From Thiotrichales bacterium (GTDB lineage Bacteria > Pseudomonadota > Gammaproteobacteria > UWMA-0217), in assembly GCA_024763135.1 (NCBI GenBank), contig JANTGD010000120.1, positions 1-9,317 on the forward strand: 9,317 nt of DNA, written 5' to 3'. Under the pieces are notes generated by a model. That model had not been told where the DNA came from and searched no databases. It worked only from the letters and a program-made list of their open reading frames with translations. Shown in pieces: positions 1 through 6,078 of the stretch. Numbering within the stretch: position 1 is the stretch's first letter; each line of letters starts with the position of its first letter. A program made the position numbers and the translations under genes.

Positions 1-9
1 TCTGTAGCC

Positions 10-52
10 TTGTTTTTAATCACCATAGGACCACTATGATTCATAAAAACAA
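10..52. repeat. A/T-rich interrupted inverted repeat
   Basis: TTGTTTTTA (10-18) pairs perfectly with TAAAAACAA (44-52), and CATAG (24-28) pairs with CTATG (34-38). Two unpaired five-base stretches of equal length separate the outer and inner stems, and a five-base loop closes the structure. It lies about 200 bases beyond the lipase stop codon, so it could end transcription from either side, with the T-run or A-run in the arms. The outer stem is A/T-rich and no separate U-tract follows, so a terminator role is only a guess. Confidence 0.4.
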
Positions 53-106
53 AACCACATCTAACCCCTTGATGACTCACTGATACAGACAGTTTGGACT
101 TGGCGG

Positions 107-219
107 TGTACTAGTACATCGTCTGACTCTAGTGCGAAAGTGTAGCATGAAGCTCACAGTATTGAATATCCCCCTTCCGCCAGCACAATCGACGACATGG
201 AAGGGGCTAGTACATCGTC
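107..219. repeat. Direct repeat CTAGTACATCGTC, two copies 96 bases apart
   Basis: The 13-base word CTAGTACATCGTC occurs at 111-123 and again at 207-219. The first copy is part of a perfect 12-base palindrome, TGTACTAGTACA (107-118). The second copy forms the left arm of the hairpin at 210-240. The 83 bases between the copies show no recognisable gene. The arrangement suggests a small duplicated or mobile non-coding unit, or two sites for the same DNA-binding protein; the sequence alone does not decide. Confidence 0.5.
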
Positions 220-240
220 AACACGATATTGACGATGTAC
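210..240 (-). terminator. Hairpin just after the lipase stop codon
   Basis: GTACATCGTCAA (210-221) and TTGACGATGTAC (229-240) are exact reverse complements around a seven-base loop. On the minus strand the hairpin begins seven bases after the lipase TAA codon (248-250), where a transcript-end structure would be expected. No run of T follows on the minus strand, so it is not a classical Rho-independent terminator. It may instead block 3' exonuclease, or be part of the repeat that shares its left arm (111-123). The inverted repeat is certain; the role is inferred. Confidence 0.45.
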
Positions 241-247
241 CAGGTGA

Positions 248-2230
248 TTACTGCGTTTGCTCTAATAGGGCCGCGTTGCCTACTTGCAGGGCCCGCCCCC
301 TGGAAGCAAGGAACGACGCCAACTCGGACTGCATTTCACTGGTGACCTCGGCATCTTCGGCCGGATTGAGGAAAGCACTATGACTACCCGCTACAAAGCG
401 AGCGACGACTTTGAGCGGTGTGCTGGATTGCACGCTTGTGGTTGCGGGAGCCAACGCCATAATACGCAACAGCGGCTCTGTGCCCGATAGAGGTGCATTG
501 GCTACCGTGTTCGGAATCACCTGATCGGGAGGTGAGCTATTACCACCCACCACTTCGGTCACATACAACGCGCGCGCTTGCACCGCCGCGTAGCCAAAGT
601 TAATGGGGTCAGCACCATCGATGATTTGCTGTGCCGCGACAAAGAAGCTCTCGAACTCGGGTGTGCCTTCGAGCACTCCATTGGCAGCTAAAGCGGCACG
701 AATCCGTGGCCCGAACGTGGGCGATGCATTCAACAGCTGCGGCACGCCACCGCCTGGCATAATCAAGGCGCTCGCAGCGACCTGTGACTCCACTGCGAGA
801 TAGTCGGTGCCCACCAAAGCACCAAGAGAATAACCCACAAACTGCACATCATCAGAATTGAGTGCAACACCAGTAATCGCAGCCAGGCTGTCACGTAACA
901 CCAGCAGATCCGCAACCCCTTGTCGCATATTGTCCCGCGAGGTCAATAGACTCTGGGGATTGATAAAATACTGCCCCGACGGATCGATCTCCCCATCCGG
1001 TGTGGGTTCCTCGGTACTGTTATTGAGCAGATCGAGATCAAACGTCCGCTCCTTGCCGGCCATATAGAACGCACCAAACACCGGATCGGTAGGATCGGTC
1101 ACTCCGTGCAAGGGAAGGTCAATGGCAATCCCCACAAAGCCTGCTTGCGCGAGGGTATCGCCAATCGCCAGCAAATTGGTACGGTTTTGTCCAATACCGT
1201 GCTGAAAAATCACAATGGGCCACCCGCTCGCAGGGGCGGTGCCTTGATTGGGCACGGTCATCAACACCGGAATTTCTTCGTTCGCAGTAGCCACCACGGT
1301 GGAATTGAAACGCGTAGGCGGTGAACCGGCTGCGGTTTTCCAGAAACCACTCGTGGGGGCTGTGGCATCCAGATAATAGGGCACCGTCAATGTGCCGGCA
1401 TATAGATCGGCCTGACCCAGCGGTGTCTTTGCCCCAGGTATTGCGGCCAGCTGAATACTCCCGGCTGTATCGCTCTGCGCCAATTGACGCAACGTGACCC
1501 CGATCGATTGCGTGGTAAATCGCCAACTCAACACAATGTCCTGCGATGCAACGTCCTGTGTCGCCGCCAGACCCTCCAGCTGGTTCACCAACTGCCGCAC
1601 GGGTTCCAGATCGGCAAAACCTGTGCCTGCCAAGGAATTTTTTCCCTTGGCAGCCTGATACACCGAACTGGCAACCACAGGATATCCCGATGCGGTATGC
1701 AGACCATTGGTGAGCACCACGGCGTACTGAGTGGCTGGTTTCAGCGGTTGTAATGGGGTCAACACCAGCGTCGTAGGATCCATAGGATTAACCGATGCTG
1801 CCAGGTCGGCAGCTCCCAATTCGCGGGAAACCACAGCAGCGCCGGCACTGCTCGAAAGCTCATAGACATGTATCGTCTGCGCCAGTTTCACCGTCGCGGG
1901 ATCGAGTGCTGCGGAAAATGCCGCAGTCTGTGGCGCACTGGTAGAAAAACCATCCAAGGTATTCAGCGCGCTCTTCAGGCTTTGTGCTGACGCACTGTCT
2001 GTCGGTAACAGCGGATAATTCACTTGCCCGGTCTGAGGATCCAGTAATAAATCATTGGTCAAAGGCAACTGCCCGTTGGCGGGATCAAAAATTGCGACCT
2101 GATTTTGTTGGTCATAGCGCTGCTGAGCAGCCGTGGCGCTCGCAGCAAAATCATAGTGATTATTTTCACTGCAGGCCGTCAAAAACAAGCTCAAGACGAT
2201 TGCCACAGTGGCTAATACTTTCATTGTCAT
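248..2230 (-). CDS. Extracellular lipoprotein lipase, Pla-1/cef family
   Basis: This 660-residue protein probably hydrolyses ester bonds of acyl lipids at the cell surface. Residues 4-20 form a lipoprotein signal peptide ending in the lipobox LTAC, so Cys20 would be lipidated; the next residue is Ser, which favours outer-membrane sorting. Residues about 45-320 match the long N-terminal region of bacterial Pla-1/cef lipases. The alpha/beta-hydrolase part follows: FQHGIGQN (342-349) as the likely oxyanion-hole strand, GYSLG with nucleophile Ser468, a candidate acid Asp569 in PPDQVIPN, and a candidate His617 in AGSHSAFLNP. Length and motif order fit the family. The start at 2230 has AGGAG six bases upstream; a second Met two codons later (2224) is possible. 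It is the second gene after the fadL-type gene, nine bases away, and so probably co-transcribed. The acyl substrate (triacylglycerol, phospholipid or other ester) cannot be read from the sequence. Confidence 0.93.
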   Translation of the reverse strand: MTMKVLATVAIVLSLFLTACSENNHYDFAASATAAQQRYDQQNQVAIFDPANGQLPLTNDLLLDPQTGQVNYPLLPTDSASAQSLKSALNTLDGFSTSAPQTAAFSAALDPATVKLAQTIHVYELSSSAGAAVVSRELGAADLAASVNPMDPTTLVLTPLQPLKPATQYAVVLTNGLHTASGYPVVASSVYQAAKGKNSLAGTGFADLEPVRQLVNQLEGLAATQDVASQDIVLSWRFTTQSIGVTLRQLAQSDTAGSIQLAAIPGAKTPLGQADLYAGTLTVPYYLDATAPTSGFWKTAAGSPPTRFNSTVVATANEEIPVLMTVPNQGTAPASGWPIVIFQHGIGQNRTNLLAIGDTLAQAGFVGIAIDLPLHGVTDPTDPVFGAFYMAGKERTFDLDLLNNSTEEPTPDGEIDPSGQYFINPQSLLTSRDNMRQGVADLLVLRDSLAAITGVALNSDDVQFVGYSLGALVGTDYLAVESQVAASALIMPGGGVPQLLNASPTFGPRIRAALAANGVLEGTPEFESFFVAAQQIIDGADPINFGYAAVQARALYVTEVVGGNSSPPDQVIPNTVANAPLSGTEPLLRIMALAPATTSVQSSTPLKVVARFVAGSHSAFLNPAEDAEVTSEMQSELASFLASRGRALQVGNAALLEQTQ

Positions 2231-2236
2231 TACGGT

Positions 2237-2241
2237 CTCCT
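2237..2241 (-). promoter_or_regulatory. Ribosome binding site of the lipase gene
   Basis: AGGAG on the minus strand lies six bases before the lipase ATG and overlaps the TAG stop codon of the upstream fadL-type gene (2240-2242). Ribosomes finishing the porin would stop on this site, so the two genes are probably translationally coupled. It supports the start at 2230. Confidence 0.75.
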
Positions 2242-3622
2242 AAAGCGTCCAGTTCAATTGCGCACTGACGATATCCACAGCTGCCTCGTACACACCACGA
2301 ATCGCGTAGCCATTGTCATCCACATGATCGATCGCCGTATCGTCCACGAACAAATGCGCATAACCCACGTCCACATGAAATCGCTCGCTCAAGTGCCAGC
2401 CGGCGCCAAATGCAAGCCAAGTGCGGTCATTGCCGGGAATACGGGGGGTCCTGTGTTGTTCATCGGGTATGGGTTCTTCATCCAATGCGATGCCCGTGCG
2501 CAACGTCCAGGTATCGTTCAAAGCATACTGCGCGCCCAAAGAATAGCGCAGCACATCCTCCCAGGCCTCGTCGGTCACCGCATCGTCTAACCCATTCCCG
2601 AACGTCACCCGCAACTCATCGAAACTACTCCAACCGGTCCAGGTCACATCCGCGAGGATTTGCAGCCGACTGTTGAACTGGTGAGTCATCGATACCGACA
2701 GGCTTTGTGGTAACGTGGCTTTTGCCGCTGCCGTCGTATTGGAAAAGGTTCCTGCAAACAGGGGATTAACCGTAAATTTCGCATTACCTTCCAGTTCCTG
2801 CTTGATCTCAGAGCGATAACTCACCCCCAAGCGCGTCGCATCACTAAAATCGTAAATCAGCCCCAGGTTAAAGCCGAAGGACCAATCGTCCCCCGTCACC
2901 ACGGCCTTACCATCCTGGGTGGCATCCGCAATATTGGGAACGCCTGTGGCACTCATCAAACCCGCGCCAACACATTGAGCAACGAAAGTTGCATCCTGGG
3001 CTGCGACCTTGGCGCAGACCGCCGCCGAATCGATCGCATTACTCAGTTCCACATCGATATATTGCGCGCTTATTCCACCGCCAATCTGCAAGCGGGGCGA
3101 GACCGACCACGATACGGCTGGATTGATATTGATGGTCAATAAATCGGATTTAATCGCGTGGTAACGCCCCACCCAATCGTCTGCATATTCAGTGACCAAC
3201 CCAAACGGCGCATTGATCCCCAAGCCAAAATGCAATGCGTCACTTAATGGCCGCACATAATAGAAATTGGGCACCAGTGCCAGTGTTCCGCCATCATCAT
3301 TGCGGCCAGTCAGCGAACCGGGCACCACCGTACCCCCTGTCAAGGCGGGATTGACATACGAACCACGATCGGAAAAATCTGCCTTGGGTGCGACGACATG
3401 CCCCGCCACAGCCAATTGCGGCGTGGAGATAAAACTCATACCGGCGGGATTAAACCACACTGTCGATGCATCCTCGGCGCTGGCGGCCGCACCTGCAAAG
3501 GCGACACCCATCCCCGAAGCGGAATTTTCAATTAATGCAAAACCTGCTGCTTGCGCTGGTTGCGCTAGTACGGCAGACAAAAGTAGGCCTGAAAGCGAAA
3601 CAATTCTCGCTCCTGCTGACAT
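2240..3622 (-). CDS. fadL: FadL/OmpP1/TodX-family outer-membrane long-chain fatty acid channel
   Basis: This 460-residue protein belongs to the FadL beta-barrel family, which moves long-chain fatty acids and other hydrophobic molecules across the outer membrane. Residues 1-25 are a Sec signal peptide ending in AQA; the mature chain begins AGFALIENSASGMG, like the mature start of E. coli FadL. The N-terminal hatch carries the family NPA motif at residues 58-60 (FNPAGM). Alternating barrel strands follow, with the late family motif RIPGNDRTW at about 394-402. Cys203 and Cys217 lie in a presumed extracellular loop and could form a disulfide. The last residue is Leu, not the Phe common at barrel ends. 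AAGGAG eight bases before the ATG supports the start. It is the first gene of a pair with the lipase. FadL relatives also carry alkanes or aromatics, so fatty acid as substrate is inferred from the neighbours. Confidence 0.93.
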   Translation of the reverse strand: MSAGARIVSLSGLLLSAVLAQPAQAAGFALIENSASGMGVAFAGAAASAEDASTVWFNPAGMSFISTPQLAVAGHVVAPKADFSDRGSYVNPALTGGTVVPGSLTGRNDDGGTLALVPNFYYVRPLSDALHFGLGINAPFGLVTEYADDWVGRYHAIKSDLLTININPAVSWSVSPRLQIGGGISAQYIDVELSNAIDSAAVCAKVAAQDATFVAQCVGAGLMSATGVPNIADATQDGKAVVTGDDWSFGFNLGLIYDFSDATRLGVSYRSEIKQELEGNAKFTVNPLFAGTFSNTTAAAKATLPQSLSVSMTHQFNSRLQILADVTWTGWSSFDELRVTFGNGLDDAVTDEAWEDVLRYSLGAQYALNDTWTLRTGIALDEEPIPDEQHRTPRIPGNDRTWLAFGAGWHLSERFHVDVGYAHLFVDDTAIDHVDDNGYAIRGVYEAAVDIVSAQLNWTL

Positions 3623-3630
3623 ATTATTTT

Positions 3631-3636
3631 CTCCTT
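3631..3636 (-). promoter_or_regulatory. Ribosome binding site of the fadL-type gene
   Basis: AAGGAG on the minus strand lies eight bases before the ATG at 3622, in an A/T-rich stretch. This strong match fixes the start of the porin directly before its signal peptide. Confidence 0.75.
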
Positions 3637-3651
3637 ATTTTTTCACTGATT

Positions 3652-3690
3652 GCGCGTTGAGACGCGCTTGGTAGTTTCAGCGCGACGCGC
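3652..3690. repeat. G/C-rich inverted repeats in the fadL leader
   Basis: GCGCGT (3652-3657) and ACGCGC (3662-3667) form a perfect hairpin with a four-base loop. A second self-complementary site, GCGCG-A-CGCGC (3680-3690), follows 12 bases later. They lie 30-68 bases before the fadL start, so they would be in the 5' leader RNA if transcription begins at the candidate promoter near 3750. They could be an RNA structure or a pair of operator half-sites. The symmetry is seen directly; any control role is a guess. Confidence 0.4.
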
Positions 3691-3735
3691 AGCGCCGCTT
3701 TGGGCACGCCAGTAACCCAACGCTTTGGATTACGT

Positions 3736-3901
3736 GGCATGACTAAAACAGTCGTAACCACTCAGCGAGTTGTCAAAAAATGAAATCACTGCTTAGATTG
3801 CCTCTAAAATACGCCAGACCAAAACGAAACATGTGAGTTGATAAGCGTAAATGACCATTTTCTAACACAGCGCTAGCGTATTTCAGGGGGTTAACAGGCT
3901 G
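3736..3901. repeat. Diverged intergenic repeat R, copy 1 (upstream of fadL)
   Basis: Positions 3791-3890 align without gaps to 8651-8750 at about 69% identity; weaker matching extends left (3753-3773 with 8613-8633). Positions 3754-3827 align without gaps to 9128-9201 at about 80%. GGCATG near 3736 also recurs at 9101, and AACAGGCTGTTAAGG (3893-3907) at the right end recurs, less its first base, at 9089-9102. The right end is a 15-base palindrome, TTAACAG-G-CTGTTAA (3891-3905), that runs into the MITE. I see no sustained reading frame. The copy lies upstream of fadL and downstream of the synthetase gene. It may be a relic of a mobile element or a duplicated regulatory region. Confidence 0.7.
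3748..3776 (-). promoter_or_regulatory. Candidate promoter for fadL-lipase
   Basis: On the minus strand a perfect -35 hexamer TTGACA (3771-3776) is followed after 17 bases by GACTGT (3748-3753), a poor -10 match. A small palindrome, GACT-AAAAC-AGTC (3741-3753), covers the -10 position and could be an operator. Transcription from here would give a leader of about 115-120 bases. The -35 lies inside repeat R; the third R copy has TTGACC at the equivalent place, while the copy upstream of fadE has lost it. The weak -10 keeps this tentative. Confidence 0.3.
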
Positions 3902-4069
3902 TTAAGGAAGCTCTGATTACTTCTGGCGCGAACAGATTGTGGTGAAAAATCGCCCAGTTCAAGGCGCGGATCTCACGTAATAGCGGGCTATTGCGAAGAT
4001 CCGCAACGCAGAAGTGGGCGATTTTGCGCCGCAAGATGCCGTGTTACGAATTGATCAGAGCTTCCTTGA
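3902..4069. mobile_element. MITE-like palindromic element, copy 1
   Basis: This 168-bp non-coding element is about 92% identical to 8922-9089, with 13 substitutions and no length change. Its ends are near-perfect inverted repeats of about 22 bases, TTAAGGAAGCTCTGATTA at the left and the complement of TCAAGGAAGCTCTGATCA at the right. Inner segments also pair (AAAATCGCCCAGTTC with GAAGTGGGCGATTTT, CGGATCT with AGATCCG), so almost the whole element can fold into one long hairpin. It is far too short for a transposase and would depend on one elsewhere. It begins 33 bases after the acyl-CoA synthetase stop codon, so its RNA hairpin could end or protect that transcript. No clear target-site duplication is visible. 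I cannot name the parent insertion-sequence family. Confidence 0.8.
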
Positions 4070-4102
4070 CTAAGTGGAAACAGACAATCCATAGGGATCG
4101 CG

Positions 4103-5914
4103 TCAGTGCCCTGCGTACATTTGCTCAACGGCTTGCCCGAACCGCGTTTCAATCTCATGGCGCTTGAGTTTGAGCGTCGGCGTGGCCAAACCATTTTCAA
4201 CCGTCCAGGGATCCAGTGACACGAAGACCTGGCGCACCTGAGCATAACCCGGAAACTCAAACAACCGCACGGCAATGCGCCCAAGTATTAACCCTATAGT
4301 CTCAGGACTACCCAGGGCATGGGTTTCAATACCTTGCGTTCGGCTCACATCCATCCAGACTTCTGGGTTCAAAACTGCCAGTGCTGTCAAATACGGTCGC
4401 TGTTCGCCCACGACCAGAACCTGTTCAATCAACGGGTCATCGAGTATGGCTGCTTCCATATCTACGGGTGAAACCTTCTCCCCGTTGGCCAACACAATAA
4501 TTTCTTTGAGTCTGCCGGTCAGCGTGATAAAACCCGCGTCAATACGCGCCTGATCGCCGGTATGCAGCCAACCCTCGGTATCGATTACCTGAGCTGTTGC
4601 GGCCGGGTCACGCCAATAACCCAACATAATATTCGGACCGCGAACCAATAGCTCTTGATTCTCACCCAACCGCACCTCCAAATCAGCAAACGGCAAGCCA
4701 ACGGTTTGTGGACGATTGCGATCCAGCGCATTAACAGCGATCACCGGCGCTGCCTCCGTAAGGCCGTAACCCTGTAAAATTTCAATCCCCAAGCCAATAA
4801 AAATACGCGAAATCGAGGGCGATAATGCGGCGCCACCACTGATGGCAAAACGCAACCGCCCCCCCAGACGTTGCCGAACCTGACGCGCTACTAGCAGATC
4901 CAAGAGCGGCCAAAGCCATAGCCGGGGATGGAAACTCTGGCGACCTTGACGATGCTCAAAACACTGCCAGCCGATCGCAACCGTCTGCTCGAACAGCCAT
5001 TTCTTCCATCGAGGACCGTTATCCAGGCGCCGTTGCAGCTTGCTGTAGACACGCTCGAAAATCCGCGGCACAGTAATGATTACGCTGGGTTTCTTAAGCG
5101 CCAGATCATCCGCTAATTGTGCAACCGAGCGCGCATAGACCACTTCGATATTTGCCGCGATCGGCAGGTAGTAACCGATACTGCGCTCTAACGCATGGGA
5201 TAAGGGTAAAAAGCTCAACATGCTGTCGCTGGGGTATACGGCAACACGCTTCAGGCCCGCCGATATGTTTGCCAGAATATTGCCATGCGAGAGAACCACA
5301 CCCTTGGGGCGGCCCGTGGTGCCTGAAGTGTAGATAATAGTGGCCGGCGCGTCTGTATCGCTGGGGATGCTTGCCAACGCACTGGATTGCGCATCGACGA
5401 GCCAGTCATCAAGCGCGATGACCCGTGCATCCTCGAGGCTCAGAGAGCGGATATTCGAGCCGGTTTCGATCACCACTCGCTGGACTGCCGCCAGGCGGGC
5501 CGCGTAGTCGCTCAGGCACGTCCAGTGCCGTTCATCCTGAACCAACAGCAAGCGGAGCTCAGACTGCTCAATAATATAAGATAAATTGTCAGCACGATCG
5601 TCGACGTACAAAGGCACGACGACCAACCCCAGCGACAAAGCGGCTTGGTCAAATAGAACCCAGGGATATCCATTCCTCCGACGGACGCCGACGCGATCCC
5701 CCTTGCTCAAGCCCTCCCTGAGCAAAGCCCCTCGCCAACGAGCCACATCATTTTCCACCATCGCCCAGCTGCGATGCTCCCAGACACCTGCCTGGTCGTC
5801 GTAGTACTGGTATGCGGCCTGTTCTGGTGAGCGACGGGCGCGCTGAACCAATAACTCCGGCAAGGTAGCGATGTCTTCCAAAGGCAGATAATCAGTCTGC
5901 CTGTCTGCGCTCAT
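4103..5914 (-). CDS. Long-chain acyl-CoA synthetase (AMP-binding, ACSL/FAA1-like)
   Basis: This enzyme activates free fatty acids with ATP and CoA to acyl-CoA, the entry to beta-oxidation. From the chosen start it has 603 residues. The ATP/AMP signature YTSGTTGRPKG is at 195-205, GYGLTE at 382-387, the hinge-region HTGD at 451-454, and the C-terminal TPTLKLKR at 579-585 with the candidate catalytic lysine. The last motif and the length resemble the ACSL/FAA1-like branch more than E. coli FadD, so I give no symbol. The frame is open upstream to a GTG at 6091, overlapping the fadE end, and has an ATG at 6079 in a TAATG overlap with the fadE stop. I prefer the ATG at 5914 because the extra 55-59 residues are Arg-rich and unlike the family N-terminus. 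Its GAGGG site lies 11 bases away, which is rather far, so the longer coupled start is possible. It is probably co-transcribed with fadE. Confidence 0.93.
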   Translation of the reverse strand: MSADRQTDYLPLEDIATLPELLVQRARRSPEQAAYQYYDDQAGVWEHRSWAMVENDVARWRGALLREGLSKGDRVGVRRRNGYPWVLFDQAALSLGLVVVPLYVDDRADNLSYIIEQSELRLLLVQDERHWTCLSDYAARLAAVQRVVIETGSNIRSLSLEDARVIALDDWLVDAQSSALASIPSDTDAPATIIYTSGTTGRPKGVVLSHGNILANISAGLKRVAVYPSDSMLSFLPLSHALERSIGYYLPIAANIEVVYARSVAQLADDLALKKPSVIITVPRIFERVYSKLQRRLDNGPRWKKWLFEQTVAIGWQCFEHRQGRQSFHPRLWLWPLLDLLVARQVRQRLGGRLRFAISGGAALSPSISRIFIGLGIEILQGYGLTEAAPVIAVNALDRNRPQTVGLPFADLEVRLGENQELLVRGPNIMLGYWRDPAATAQVIDTEGWLHTGDQARIDAGFITLTGRLKEIIVLANGEKVSPVDMEAAILDDPLIEQVLVVGEQRPYLTALAVLNPEVWMDVSRTQGIETHALGSPETIGLILGRIAVRLFEFPGYAQVRQVFVSLDPWTVENGLATPTLKLKRHEIETRFGQAVEQMYAGH

Positions 5915-6078
5915 CTCACTCACAGCCCTCTTTCGCGCGTGGCGCTGCCGCCGGCATGCGCCCGCAAAACGGGTTGTGGGCTGCGCGACATCATTGCGCG
6001 CAGGAAACAAGCCGGACCGCGCCGCCCCCTCACTCCTGCGTTTTGCTTTAACCTGTAGCGTTCCCATTACCTTGTCCA

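Noticed and set aside
132..383. Plus-strand 83-codon frame at the left end
   Set aside because: It overlaps the lipase C-terminus antisense and the hairpin at 210-240; no family resemblance and low-complexity composition.
3988..4284. Minus-strand open frame of 98 codons running from the synthetase gene into the MITE
   Set aside because: It overlaps the 3' end of the synthetase in another frame, and its C-terminal part is simply the MITE palindrome read through.
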